Shown piece after piece: positions 34,491 to 45,047 of a stretch of DNA of 64,000 nucleotides. Below the pieces are notes generated by a model. That model ran no database searches. It was not told where the DNA came from and worked only from the letters and a program-made list of their open reading frames with translations. Both the position numbers and the translations under genes were made by a program. Numbering within the stretch: position 1 is the first letter of the stretch; each line of letters begins with the position of its first letter. The DNA is from Methanobacterium sp. UBA375 (GTDB lineage Archaea > Methanobacteriota > Methanobacteria > Methanobacteriales > Methanobacteriaceae): NCBI GenBank assembly GCA_002495625.1, contig DAGC01000013.1:62001-126000 (forward strand), read 5' to 3'.

Positions 34491-35038
34491 ACACCTCTAA
34501 ACCTATTAGGCACCACCATATCACTCGGATATAAAACAAAAAATGCCTTACAGACCCTCTCAGGAAACATGAAATCTGAAGGTTAATGATTATAATCTTA
34601 TAGCATGTTATCTCATTCTATAATCCGGCATCAGCTTGAAATATTTTAGAGCACATAAATTACTTAAGTTTACAGATAGTTTGTAAACTATTTTTAAGAG
34701 TTTAAAAACTTAATTATAAGCTAAATACTCTTTCTTATTCTAATTAAAATTGTTTAAATAAACTTTTGTAAAAATCACCAGATGGAATTAAGTGATGGGC
34801 CAAGCCAAGAAGGAGATTTGTAGCATATAATGCCTAAATATGAGGATTATTTGTATTTAACTTTTAAATGAACCATAATTCTTAAAATAAGGAACTAAAC
34901 GAAAGTTTTCAAATAGAATTATTAAAAAGGCTTTTAAACATGTCTTAAATAAAGAGAAAAGCTTAGTGAACGTGTATTTTTGGGATTAAAACCGTAAGAT
35001 TTATAAGGAATTCCTAATTGATCATGTACACGTCCAAG
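34491..35038. other. AT-rich intergenic region
   Basis: No long open frame. A short minus-strand fragment (34494-34572, MFPERVCKAFFVLYPSD) continues the frame of the transposase remnant upstream of a TGA, but may be chance. AGTTTAC and GTAAACT form a 7-bp inverted repeat near 34678-34700. ATTTATAAGG near 34999 is a likely TATA box for the wall hydrolase gene. Confidence 0.4.
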
Positions 35039-35060
35039 AAAGGGTTTATACAAACCCTTT
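35039..35060 (+). promoter_or_regulatory. perfect hairpin overlapping the start of the wall hydrolase gene
   Basis: AAAGGGTTT at 35039-35047 and AAACCCTTT at 35052-35060 pair perfectly around the loop ATAC. The right arm covers the first two bases of the proposed TTG start (35059-35061), and there is no Shine-Dalgarno site before it. It could control translation, bind a protein, or mean that the true start is elsewhere. Confidence 0.5.
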
Positions 35061-37002
35061 GAACATTTTTGGACATGGAGGCGGTAAAATTAAACGAAAA
35101 TTGATTTTTGCAGTGTTAATATTTTTGGCATTAACACTGGCATTAAGTGCAAATACTGTATCTGCAGTAAGCCAAAATCAAACCAACGCCACCGACAAAG
35201 TCCAAACCACAACACAACAAGTAAACACAGACACAAGTAATAAAACAGAGGATTCAACTGAAAACGTTACAACCACCAATTCAACAGGGACTACATCTAC
35301 GACTTCTAAGTCTAGTACCAGTTCAAAAAACACCAGTAGTTCTAACAATGAATCTCAAATTGCAGCTGGTTCTGCAGCCGGAAGCACAACCACCATCAAG
35401 GTGCTGATCTACAACGGAGCTTACGCCAGTGCTAATTGTGTTAGCGGCTTGAAAACTATTTTAAGCAACGCAAATAGCAATAATCTAGTATCAGGCGTAA
35501 AATTCACTTACACCACCACCACAAAAATCACCTCATCAATCCTATCCGGATATGATGTACTGATTATGCCCGGTGGTAGTGGAGGTTATTATTACCTGAA
35601 TAGTGGTAGTATTAGTGCAAGTGCCATTAAGAGCTTTGTTGCAAATGGTGGAGGATATATAGGAATATGTGCTGGTGCTTATGCAGCTGTGGCAAGTGTG
35701 GATGGTAAATACAGTGGTTGGGGAATAGCACCCAACGTAAACGCAAAAGTCGTGAGTTACGTGGGTAACTTAGCAATGCAGTTCACCTCAGCAGGAACAC
35801 AATTATTAGGCCGTAGCGGTACCATCACCGTAAATCATTACAACGGTGCGGCCATGTACACCACCAGCAGCACAGCCAAAATACTAGCCACCTACGCCGA
35901 CAGCAAAACTGGTTACAAAGGCTACGCAGACATAGTCAGCGACTACTACGGCGAAGGAAGATCAGTACTCCTCGGATCCCATCTGGAACTTTCACCACAG
36001 TACCCGGACATACTGGCCAAGCTCATTGCCTGGGCAGCTGACGTCAGCACAGAAAGCAGTACAACTACCACGGTAAGTGTAAGTCAGGTAGCCAGTGCAG
36101 CTTCTAGTGTGAAGTCTTTTATAGAGAATAATCAGCGGTTGCCTAACTATGTGACTATTTCAGGAGAACAAGTTACAATGTCAGAATTCCTTTATCTCCT
36201 AACCACAGGGACAATTCAAGTAAACAGTGGTTCTACAACGGCAATCACAGTAAAAAATGTGGATTCAGCCCCAAATTCAACAGAAAACATTGAATCAGGT
36301 AACATTCTGAAATCAGAGTACCTTGAAATTGCAGAAAGCATACAAAACTTCATCAACACCAACGGCCGAGCACCCAACTACGCATCCAGTTCGCTGGGTA
36401 AGGTCAGCTACGAATCAATGATATACGTATTTTCCAGGATAGTAGCTTTCTACGACGACAATAACAGATTACCCAACTATGTGTCAGTAAAATCTTGGAG
36501 CAGTCAGACAGGCGGAAGCACAACAAGCGGAAGTACCACGACTGATTCTTCTTTACAGAAGTATCTGGTGGCCACAGCCAATGCCCAGTCAACAAGTTCC
36601 ACCATCAAGAACCTGGCGGCTTCTATAATCTCGGGTAAAACAACGACCTATGCTAAGGCTCAGGCTATCTTCAACTGGGTGAGGGACAACGTGACTTATT
36701 CATTCTACTACAACACACAGAAGGGTGCTCTGGGTACTTATAGCTCCCGGAGCGGTAACTGCTGTGATATGGCACACCTGGTGGTAGCACTTGCCAGAGC
36801 AGCAGGCATACCAGCCAGATATCAGTACGGAACCTGCACGTTCTCCAGCGGAACATACGGACATGTATGGGCTCAGTTATACGTAAACGGTAAATGGTAT
36901 TACGCAGATGCTGTAAGTACAAGAAACACATTTGGAACCATAAATAACTGGAACCTAAACACCTACACACTACACGGTACATACGCAGAACTACCATTTT
37001 AA
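35059..37002 (+). CDS. secreted pseudomurein hydrolase with GATase1-like, PMBR and C71 domains
   Basis: This is up to 647 aa. A signal peptide (about 1-36; RKLIFAVLIFLALTLALSA) is followed by a Ser/Thr-rich linker to about 110. Residues 112-330 form a class I amidotransferase-like domain of the biotin-protein-ligase N-terminal type, with the nucleophile elbow GICAGAYAA. Two pseudomurein-binding repeats follow (both with the RLPNYV/RAPNYA mark, about 350-395 and 425-485). The last 145 residues are a transglutaminase-like peptidase C71 domain with the triad Cys in GNCCDMAHL, His in YGHVWAQ and Asp in YYADAV. C71 enzymes cut peptide crosslinks of pseudomurein. The N-terminal amidotransferase-like domain is not part of the known PeiP/PeiW layout. 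The TTG start is uncertain. Confidence 0.8.
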   Translation: MNIFGHGGGKIKRKLIFAVLIFLALTLALSANTVSAVSQNQTNATDKVQTTTQQVNTDTSNKTEDSTENVTTTNSTGTTSTTSKSSTSSKNTSSSNNESQIAAGSAAGSTTTIKVLIYNGAYASANCVSGLKTILSNANSNNLVSGVKFTYTTTTKITSSILSGYDVLIMPGGSGGYYYLNSGSISASAIKSFVANGGGYIGICAGAYAAVASVDGKYSGWGIAPNVNAKVVSYVGNLAMQFTSAGTQLLGRSGTITVNHYNGAAMYTTSSTAKILATYADSKTGYKGYADIVSDYYGEGRSVLLGSHLELSPQYPDILAKLIAWAADVSTESSTTTTVSVSQVASAASSVKSFIENNQRLPNYVTISGEQVTMSEFLYLLTTGTIQVNSGSTTAITVKNVDSAPNSTENIESGNILKSEYLEIAESIQNFINTNGRAPNYASSSLGKVSYESMIYVFSRIVAFYDDNNRLPNYVSVKSWSSQTGGSTTSGSTTTDSSLQKYLVATANAQSTSSTIKNLAASIISGKTTTYAKAQAIFNWVRDNVTYSFYYNTQKGALGTYSSRSGNCCDMAHLVVALARAAGIPARYQYGTCTFSSGTYGHVWAQLYVNGKWYYADAVSTRNTFGTINNWNLNTYTLHGTYAELPF

Positions 37003-37214
37003 AATCCCCCTTTTTTATTTTTTTTTGGAGTTTGTAAGAGGACAGTACCCATATTCATACATGACCAGCAACCCTTAATGGCCGGATATCAACAAAAATT
37101 GCTTATTTACTATTTCTGATGCTTTTGGAGAGTTTCAAGTCCTTTTTGAGTAAAAAACATATTTAGCCCGTGGATCCTCATCATCATTTATCTTTTTAAA
37201 TAAAGCGATATCAT

Positions 37215-37892
37215 CTAATATTCAGTTAAATCCTCAGCATTGGCCTCAATAAACGCCCTTTTCCGCCTCATACATGATTCACATACACCGCAGTGTTTTT
37301 CTTCGCCCATGTAGCATGAATAGCTTAGCTCAAGGGGTGCGTCTATCTCTACCCCTAATTCCACTATTTCTTTTTTAGTTTTAGCAATGAGTGGTGCTTC
37401 TATTTCTATATCATAAATTGATCCAATCTCCAGGACACTGTTATAGGCATTGAGAAATTCTTTTGAGTTATCAGGGAAGGTAACTGCTTCTTCCAGGTCC
37501 CAACCAACTATTATTTTCTCAGCTCCGGAAGCTTCGGCAAATGAGGTGGCTATGGCTGTAAATACTATGTTCCTGCCGGGCACCCATACTTGCCGGGCGG
37601 ATTCATCACATATCTCCTTCTGGTCCAGCTCATCAAATTCCAGTTTAGGAACGTCCGTATCAGATGTTAAAGCTGAACCACCCAGATCAGCAAGCCAGGG
37701 GAGCTCTATTACTGTATGATCGATACCTAATTTTTCGCAGATGGCCCGGGCTGATTTGATTTCCATCCAGGCGCTTCTTTGACCGTAATCGAAGGTTACC
37801 CCCCTGATATCATATTTGTCCTTAAAGTATGCGGTGGCTACTGTGGAGTCCAGTCCACCGGAGAGTACTGTGATAGCTTTTGGTTTAACCAT
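37215..37892 (-). CDS. queC: 7-cyano-7-deazaguanine synthase
   Basis: This 225-aa ATP-dependent enzyme converts 7-carboxy-7-deazaguanine to preQ0, the precursor of archaeosine in tRNA. It has the PP-loop VLSGGLDSTVA at residue 9, VWVPGRNIVF in the middle, and the zinc-binding C-terminal Cys set SCYMGEEKHCGVCESCMRR. The length is normal. It is co-directional with larC but 57 bases apart. Confidence 0.93.
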   Translation of the reverse strand: MVKPKAITVLSGGLDSTVATAYFKDKYDIRGVTFDYGQRSAWMEIKSARAICEKLGIDHTVIELPWLADLGGSALTSDTDVPKLEFDELDQKEICDESARQVWVPGRNIVFTAIATSFAEASGAEKIIVGWDLEEAVTFPDNSKEFLNAYNSVLEIGSIYDIEIEAPLIAKTKKEIVELGVEIDAPLELSYSCYMGEEKHCGVCESCMRRKRAFIEANAEDLTEY

Positions 37893-37949
37893 GGATTTTT
37901 CACCTAGTATCTTTAAAAATTAATTCCTTAAAAAATTAAAAATCTAAAC

Positions 37950-39164
37950 CTAGATAATAGCCTGCTCATCTAATATTCTCTTAAATTCCTCACTGGCCTG
38001 TTTCATCACGTTTTTTAGTGGGACTCCTGTTTTGGCAGAGATAACCTTGGCATCCTCGTACTCCGGGGCAATGCTGATTATCTCTTCACCGATGAGCCCT
38101 ACTTTTATGTTTATCTGGGTTACTTCCCCGGCTATGTCCATTTCTATGGGTATGATCTTCCTCTCGGCGATGTTTCTGTGTACGTAGGGGAGTATTCTGA
38201 CTCCCAGTGTTCCTGTCTCCCGGATTATCGCCTCGGATACTGTTGCCGAATCTTCTGGTCTGGTTATGACTCGAAGGAGATGGCCCGGCCGGTTTTTCTT
38301 GTTGAGGGTGGGGATGATGGTTACATCCAGTGCACCGGCTTCTAATAGGTTGCTGAAGGAATGTCCCAGTACTTCGCCAGATATGTTGTCCAGGTTGGTC
38401 TCTAAAACAGATACCTTATCTGTTCCCAGGGGCGCGTCACCGGTTAAAACCCGTAAAGTATTGGGAAAGGAGAGGTCCCTTTTACCGGCTCCGTAACCTA
38501 CTTTCTGGTTGACTAACATGGGGTAGTAACTTAAAAACTGGTCCACCATATTCTTGAGGAGTGCAGCACCGGTGGGTGTGGTGAGCTCGAAGTCCACCGG
38601 ACCTCCAAAGGTGGGGATTCCCTTGAGTATTTCCAGAGTTGCCGGCGCAGGGACGCTTATGGGACCATGGCTTGATTCTACCCTTCCCCCACCCAGTGCT
38701 ACAGGCATTCCATAAGTTTTCCGGGTGTGTAACTGCAGCTGGTGGAAGCAGTAAACCGCCCCCATTACATCAGCCACGGCATCTGCCGCTCCCACTTCAT
38801 GGAAATGGACTTTATCCAGGCTGATCCCATGAACACTGGATTCAGCTTCTGCCAGTGTTTTAAAAACATTATTGGCCAGTTCCAGCATCTCTGGTGTAAC
38901 ACTTTCATGTGTTATACTGTTCAATCGTCCCCTGAGTTCTTCATATTTTATGGGTTCCTTATCCTGGCAATCCACGTCCACGTAGGTGGCGGTGATCCCT
39001 GATTTGCTCGTCTTGCCTATATCAACATTTATCTCCCCAAAGAAGGATGCATAATATTCCATGATGTCCTGGACTTCTTCTTTTCTTACGCCCAGGTCTA
39101 TCATCGCTCCTACCAGCATGTTTCCAGCGATTCCTGCGTTTTGGGGGTCTATAACCATTATCAT
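37950..39164 (-). CDS. larC: LarC-type nickel insertion protein
   Basis: This 404-aa protein of the LarC (DUF111) family inserts nickel into the pyridinium-thiol pincer cofactor of lactate racemase-type enzymes, using CTP. Typical parts are GIAGNMLVGAMIDLG near the start, VHFHEVGAADAVADV near residue 120, PVPAPATLEILKGIP-like sequence near residue 165, and FELTTPTGAALL. It is single-frame here, unlike bacterial larC genes that need a frameshift. Its apoenzyme partner is not in this window, so its client in methanogens remains open. Confidence 0.87.
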   Translation of the reverse strand: MIMVIDPQNAGIAGNMLVGAMIDLGVRKEEVQDIMEYYASFFGEINVDIGKTSKSGITATYVDVDCQDKEPIKYEELRGRLNSITHESVTPEMLELANNVFKTLAEAESSVHGISLDKVHFHEVGAADAVADVMGAVYCFHQLQLHTRKTYGMPVALGGGRVESSHGPISVPAPATLEILKGIPTFGGPVDFELTTPTGAALLKNMVDQFLSYYPMLVNQKVGYGAGKRDLSFPNTLRVLTGDAPLGTDKVSVLETNLDNISGEVLGHSFSNLLEAGALDVTIIPTLNKKNRPGHLLRVITRPEDSATVSEAIIRETGTLGVRILPYVHRNIAERKIIPIEMDIAGEVTQINIKVGLIGEEIISIAPEYEDAKVISAKTGVPLKNVMKQASEEFKRILDEQAII

Positions 39165-39248
39165 AATTATTTTTCTCCAAAATTTTCTCAGATAGTTTGG
39201 TTTTCCATCAATTTTTTTCTGGAAATCTTTTTACAGATGTTTAATCTC

Positions 39249-40001
39249 TTATTCTATTATAAACTCGCAGTAGTCGTCTCCAGTGGCGTAGCACTTTGTC
39301 TCTGTAACTTTCCGTGGTTTCTTGTAATGGGCGGAAAACAGTGCTTTCAGGAGGCCGGTGTCGAATGCACATGCGGTCTTACCCAAAAATGGTAGTCCTT
39401 TACATTCGAAGCAGTCGTAAACATTTATCATCAGTGGTTCTATACTTTTAACTTCCACCCTTCCCAGCTGGTGTGACTTCCAGAATCGGGCTATGTTTTC
39501 CATGAACTTGGTCTCATCAGGATCCTCCAGGGACGGGTACAATGTTTCTCCTACCTGGACCCCTGCATCATGTAATATGGGGTCCACACTGAGCCCCTGG
39601 CCTATTAAAGAGACTCTTATGGTTTGAAATAGTAGGCGGAAGAATTCGAAGGGGCTACCATCGCTTTCCAGGTAAGTTTGAACGTATTGTTTTAAATCCT
39701 CTTTGAAGAGTTTTTCCCGGGATAGTTCGCCCAGGTACTCTGATTTTATGGAGAATATTTTCTTACGGGCGTCCTCTGGATCTGGTCTGGAATCTATTAT
39801 CCCCTCATCATACAGCTTCTTGAGGTGTTCTGATATGGTGGATTTGGCTTTACCAGATAGTTCCACAATTTCATCGAATTTTCTTTCCTTTTCACGGAGA
39901 AGAGATAATATTTTTATTCTTATGGGGCTATCTATTACATACAATCCCTTCGGAGTGGAAAATAGCTCTATCTGGTATTTGCTGTCTTGATTTTCATCCA
40001 T
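39249..40001 (-). CDS. msvR: MsvR-type redox regulator (HTH plus V4R)
   Basis: This 250-aa regulator has an ArsR-like winged helix at about 20-95 (DSPIRIKILSLLREKERKF, STISEHLKKLYDEGIIDSR) and a C-terminal V4R domain with Cys in YDCFECKGLP, TACAF and the closing TKCYATGDDYCEF. This is the layout of MsvR, a methanogen regulator whose V4R cysteines sense the redox state and which controls oxidative-stress genes. ATG at 40001 follows GTGAG. It diverges from the hybrid-cluster protein gene, with operator-like palindromes in between. Confidence 0.8.
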   Translation of the reverse strand: MDENQDSKYQIELFSTPKGLYVIDSPIRIKILSLLREKERKFDEIVELSGKAKSTISEHLKKLYDEGIIDSRPDPEDARKKIFSIKSEYLGELSREKLFKEDLKQYVQTYLESDGSPFEFFRLLFQTIRVSLIGQGLSVDPILHDAGVQVGETLYPSLEDPDETKFMENIARFWKSHQLGRVEVKSIEPLMINVYDCFECKGLPFLGKTACAFDTGLLKALFSAHYKKPRKVTETKCYATGDDYCEFIIE

Positions 40002-40076
40002 AAGTCTCACAATATTTTTATGATTTCCTGCACATAATACAATAGTGTACACTTTAATTCTTTCTTAATACCGTAA

Positions 40077-40126
40077 CATATAAATACTCTTGTTCGGAGA
40101 ATATAGAACATTCGGAATTAACCGAA
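40077..40126 (+). promoter_or_regulatory. hcp promoter with MsvR-like palindromes
   Basis: A TATA-like ATATAAATA lies at 40078-40086. Downstream are TGTTC-N10-GAACA at 40091-40110 and the perfect palindrome TTCGG-N6-CCGAA at 40111-40126. The second is close to, but one base shorter than, the TTCG-N9-CGAA box reported for MsvR. Binding here would overlie the transcription start of the hybrid-cluster gene. Confidence 0.6.
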
Positions 40127-40143
40127 CAAAAAGGTGATCTTTT

Positions 40144-41627
<1,484 letters not shown>

Positions 41628-41634
<7 letters not shown>

Positions 41635-41655
41635 CTCTTATCCCTCCTAATTTCT
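41628..41655 (+). terminator. hairpin and T-run at the end of hcp
   Basis: GGGATAA (41628-41634, including the stop codon) pairs with TTATCCC (41638-41644) around CTC. After TCCTAATTTC comes a run of nine T, the usual archaeal termination signal. Confidence 0.6.
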
Positions 41656-41716
41656 TTTTTTTTGAGGGTAAACTTCCCACCCAAAAACTTTTTTAAATCC
41701 AAATCGAGGAATATCT

Positions 41717-41917
41717 ATGGCCAAGGAAGTAAACGAAGATAAAGCATTCGAACAGGAACTCAAGGGTAGAATGGGATGGAAATGCTCCTGTTCCCTGGAT
41801 ATCGTAGATAAGAAGTCATCACTAGTTGAAGTTACCTGTAAAAATTGTGGAAAGACCTTTAAGACAAATATGGATAAAGATCTATGTTTTGACTGTGAAA
41901 AAACTGGGCGAAAATGA
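41717..41917 (+). CDS. small zinc-ribbon-like protein, 66 aa
   Basis: This 66-aa basic protein has Cys pairs WKCSCS, VTCKNCGKTF and LCFDCEK that could hold one or two zinc ions. The acidic N-terminus (MAKEVNEDKAFEQELKG) is probably helical. No family is recognised. It follows hcp by 82 bases but after the terminator-like hairpin, so it may have its own promoter. A role in nucleic-acid or protein binding is only a guess. Confidence 0.6.
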   Translation: MAKEVNEDKAFEQELKGRMGWKCSCSLDIVDKKSSLVEVTCKNCGKTFKTNMDKDLCFDCEKTGRK

Positions 41918-41991
41918 AATTTTAATGAAAAAATAAGTTTAAACACCGATTTTTTTAAAAACACAGAAATTTTTTTGAATTCTCCAATTTT

Positions 41992-42351
41992 TTAATTGAA
42001 CACTGTTTTATCCTTGTTCCCCTTATTTCCGGATTTAACAACTATTTTACGTATGGGGACCTGCAGGATGGTAAATCTTTCCCCCTCTAATTCTTTCATT
42101 ATCCGATCAGTCATCTGGTCTACTAATTCTTCGTCTACCACTGAACAAATTAAAACTGCGGGAGTAGCAAATTTATGAACCATTCCAATAGCTGATTTGG
42201 GATCTTCCTTGATGGAGAAGCCCTTCCAGTCATCAGGGGACATCCCCTTATATTCCAGGATGTAAAAACCAGTGATACCAGCATCGGTTAGGGCGTTCAT
42301 TGCCTTACCCAGATTTTCCATCTCAACAAAGACCCTAAGATGTACTTTCAT
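41992..42351 (-). CDS. PII-like fold protein (MJ1244-type)
   Basis: This 119-aa protein starts MKVHLRVFVEMENLGKAMNA and has alternating strands and helices of PII length, with TDAGITGFYILEYKGMSPDDW in the place of the T-loop and a basic C-terminus (KIVVKSGNKGNKDK). It resembles the MJ1244-type PII-like proteins of methanogens, whose ligand is unknown. It diverges from cbiS; the two start regions overlap by few bases of leader, so expression may be linked. Confidence 0.6.
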   Translation of the reverse strand: MKVHLRVFVEMENLGKAMNALTDAGITGFYILEYKGMSPDDWKGFSIKEDPKSAIGMVHKFATPAVLICSVVDEELVDQMTDRIMKELEGERFTILQVPIRKIVVKSGNKGNKDKTVFN

Positions 42352-42429
42352 AAAAAACCACCTGTACTAAAACCACCTAACTATATATTGGTATTATTCT
42401 TCATATTAATTATAGATATTGGTGATGCA

Positions 42430-43479
42430 ATGGAAACTGAAACCTGCCTGAACGACGTCTTTATTACTATAAAGGATGATATTCTGATTATTAAAAGGGA
42501 AGAGGGATTATTATCCCTGGGAACTTCAGATCTGGGTGGTGGCCTGGGGATGATTAAGTCCATTGTAATAGGCGGCTTAAAATCCCCTGAGGATTCTTTT
42601 CCTTCCAGTTTAGATGAAGGTCAAAGGGGTATCGGTAAGTTTTTAGAGGTGGGTGAAGCCTTAGAACCCGCCGCAGTTACCATTGGTAGTTTTAATATAG
42701 CCAGTAGCGTTAATGTAACCTATGATAAAGTAACCGCCCTGGTTATGTACGATGAGAGTGTTGGTTTACCGGCCTGTGTCACTGTGCTGGTGGATGAAGA
42801 CCTGGACGAACCAGCACTTCTGGAACTCTTTAAGGCAGCCGTGGAAGGGAAGAATGCTGCTTTATGGGATTTGGGTATGATTAACGGTTTATCTTTAGAT
42901 TTATTCGATTCAGGAAATTATGATTCTATTTTAGTTGCCTGCACTGGTTTTGGTAGTTCGAAAACAGGTGAAGAAGCCGATGTTCTGCGTTCAACTGTTG
43001 GAACATGTGTCCGGGAAGCCACAGAGAAGTTGCTTGAGAACTTCGGATACCCCAGGGATGTGCTGGGTTACATGGAAACTGTGGGGGTTACCGTGGAAGA
43101 TCTCCTTGATGCCGGGATGCAGCTCTGTGTAGGGGTGGATGAAACCCCCGAGCTTTATGACACTCTCCGAAAACAGTTACTAAAATCTTTAGAGGATATA
43201 AATGTGGTTTCACTCATCATGGCCGGTATTAGACTGGAAGAAGATTATGCCCGGCACCGGGTGCATGGTGTGGACGTGGACGATGACCCGGCCTATCTCT
43301 ACTCGGATGAAATCCTGGGAATGGCAGTGGCCAATCAGATCGCCGGTACCAAGGCTATATTTAATTTTAAAAGGTATGATGAGGAAAAACCAGGCATAAT
43401 AGGTGTGCTTGGTCCGGTGCTTGATGATGTATTCGCCGGACTGGTGGCTGGTTGTATGTCCAAGATATTTGAGGAGTGA
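42430..43479 (+). CDS. cbiS: bifunctional adenosylcobinamide amidohydrolase / alpha-ribazole phosphatase
   Basis: This 349-aa protein is a CbiZ-CobZ fusion. The N-terminal CbiZ part (about 1-210) has GTSDLGGGLGMIKSIV and CTGFGSSKTGEEAD and removes the aminopropanol side chain of cobinamide for salvage. The C-terminal CobZ part (about 220-349) has VHGVDVDDDPAYLYSDEILG and GVLGPVLDDVFAGL and dephosphorylates alpha-ribazole phosphate. The same fusion was characterised in Methanopyrus. GGTGAT before the ATG at 42430 fixes the start. It overlaps the cobS leader. Confidence 0.85.
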   Translation: METETCLNDVFITIKDDILIIKREEGLLSLGTSDLGGGLGMIKSIVIGGLKSPEDSFPSSLDEGQRGIGKFLEVGEALEPAAVTIGSFNIASSVNVTYDKVTALVMYDESVGLPACVTVLVDEDLDEPALLELFKAAVEGKNAALWDLGMINGLSLDLFDSGNYDSILVACTGFGSSKTGEEADVLRSTVGTCVREATEKLLENFGYPRDVLGYMETVGVTVEDLLDAGMQLCVGVDETPELYDTLRKQLLKSLEDINVVSLIMAGIRLEEDYARHRVHGVDVDDDPAYLYSDEILGMAVANQIAGTKAIFNFKRYDEEKPGIIGVLGPVLDDVFAGLVAGCMSKIFEE

Positions 43480-43481
43480 AG

Positions 43482-44273
43482 ATGGCCAGAAACGATTTAA
43501 GGGTGGATAAAACCAGATCCTCTAAGAGTAGTGTTAGAGGATTCCTAGGTTTGGTATCCTTCTCTACAATACTACCCCTTAATATTCATATCACCATCGA
43601 GGAAATGGCCAGGTTCACCTGGCTATGGCCGATCATCGGTGGCTTCATTGGAATACTGGTGGGTCTACTTGGTTACGTAACCATGGATCTAATCACCATA
43701 CCCCAACTGGTAGCCGCTGCTATAATTTACAGTTTCGCCATCTGGTTTACTGGTTTCCATCACCTGGACGGTCTGGTGGATTTCGGCGACGCAGTGATGG
43801 CCCACGGTGATCCGGAAAAAAGGATACAGATAATGCGGGATGCAAGGGTCGGCACTGGGGGGATAGCTTACCTTTTTATTGTGGCCATTATAACCTTCGC
43901 ATCCATTGCATCAGCTCCTGTAGGCCTTATATTCTTCATACTGCTGGTATCTGAGGTATCTGCTAAGCTGGGACTCCTCACCTGCTCCACTTTCACGGCA
44001 CCATATCCAAACGGCACCGGCAAGTACTTCATAGAAGCCATGAACCCCAAGATGTTGCTTCTATCCTTGATTATAACCCTTATCATTGGATATCTGGTCC
44101 TGAACATCACAGGAATAATAGGAATAATAGGTGGGTTAATTGGTGGGCTTATAATGGCCGTTGTTGTCCGGAAGAAATTCAACTATGCTACTGGAGATAT
44201 CCTGGGAGCTTCCAATGAAATATCCCGGATGATCGCCCTAGTTTTAATGGTAGGCTATCTGAGTGTGATTTAA
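43482..44273 (+). CDS. cobS: adenosylcobinamide-GDP ribazoletransferase
   Basis: This 263-aa integral membrane enzyme joins adenosylcobinamide-GDP with alpha-ribazole (or its phosphate) in the last steps of cobamide synthesis. The FHHLDGLVDFGDAVMAHGDPEK motif region, with several Asp that bind metal, is clear near residue 85, followed by RIQIMRDARVGTGG. The C-terminal TGDILGASNEISRM is typical. GAGGAGTGA overlaps the cbiS stop and precedes the ATG at 43482, so the two are coupled. Methyl-cobamide is needed for methanogenesis. Confidence 0.9.
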   Translation: MARNDLRVDKTRSSKSSVRGFLGLVSFSTILPLNIHITIEEMARFTWLWPIIGGFIGILVGLLGYVTMDLITIPQLVAAAIIYSFAIWFTGFHHLDGLVDFGDAVMAHGDPEKRIQIMRDARVGTGGIAYLFIVAIITFASIASAPVGLIFFILLVSEVSAKLGLLTCSTFTAPYPNGTGKYFIEAMNPKMLLLSLIITLIIGYLVLNITGIIGIIGGLIGGLIMAVVVRKKFNYATGDILGASNEISRMIALVLMVGYLSVI

Positions 44274-44307
44274 TATTGAATTTAATACTGATTTAACGGC
44301 AATTTAA
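44268..44307 (+). repeat. four-unit 11-12-bp tandem repeat from the cobS stop
   Basis: ATTTAA recurs at 44268, 44280, 44291 and 44302 with short variable spacers (ATATTGA, TACTG, CGGCA). The first copy contains the cobS TAA stop. It is simple AT-rich sequence, so chance is not excluded. Confidence 0.4.
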
Positions 44308-44323
44308 TTTACCACGTGATACA

Positions 44324-44854
44324 ATGACTAAAATTAAAGTTTTAAGACTGGACCACCGCAGAAGAAGGGACGCCCGGATAACCACCCATGTCTGTTTAAC
44401 AGGAAGGGCATTTGGCGCGTCTGAAGTTATCTTAAGCGGAGATAAAGATACTAAACTCATAGAGAATGTTGCCGATGTGACGGAGCGCTGGGGAGGGGAT
44501 TTTGCAGTTAGTTACCGGAAGAACTGGGATAACCTGTTGGATGAGTGGAAGAAGAACGATGGCCAGGTAGTCCACCTCACCATGTACGGTGAACAGGTTC
44601 AGGATGTTGTAGATGATATAAGGAGTTCAGATAAGGATAAGCTGGTAGTGGTGGGTGGTTCCCGGGTGCCCGGCAAGGTGTACAGGGAAGCTGACTGGAA
44701 CGTTTCAGTAACCACCCAGCCCCACTCAGAAGTTTCGGCCCTGGCTATTTTTCTACACCTGTACTTCCAGGGGAAGGAACTTGGTAAGGAATTTGAGGGC
44801 GGTAAATTGAAAGTGGTGCCCAGTTCCCATGGAAAAAAGATTATAGAAAAATAA
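44324..44854 (+). CDS. trm56: tRNA (cytidine-56 2'-O)-methyltransferase (aTrm56)
   Basis: This 176-aa archaeal SPOUT methyltransferase methylates the ribose of C56 in the T-loop of tRNAs. It has the N-terminal VLRLDHRRRRDARITTHVCLTGRAFGA, the middle VHLTMYGEQ, and knot residues VVVGGSRVPGKVYREADWNVSVT followed by QPHSEVSALAIFL. The length is normal. It follows cobS by 50 bases and could be co-transcribed. Confidence 0.92.
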   Translation: MTKIKVLRLDHRRRRDARITTHVCLTGRAFGASEVILSGDKDTKLIENVADVTERWGGDFAVSYRKNWDNLLDEWKKNDGQVVHLTMYGEQVQDVVDDIRSSDKDKLVVVGGSRVPGKVYREADWNVSVTTQPHSEVSALAIFLHLYFQGKELGKEFEGGKLKVVPSSHGKKIIEK

Positions 44855-45047
44855 ACAGGTGTTCTAAAGGCATTTTTTCCTTGTTTAATTAATTTTTCTT
44901 TTATTAAGGCTTTTTTAAATGGAATTTTCTAACCTATTTTTCGAAATATTTAACAGAAAATATCAACTTAATATGTTATTGGGTGAGATAAGCCCCAATA
45001 AAATAATTCTTAAGTTTTTATCAAAAAAAACAAAAGAGGGATAAAAT

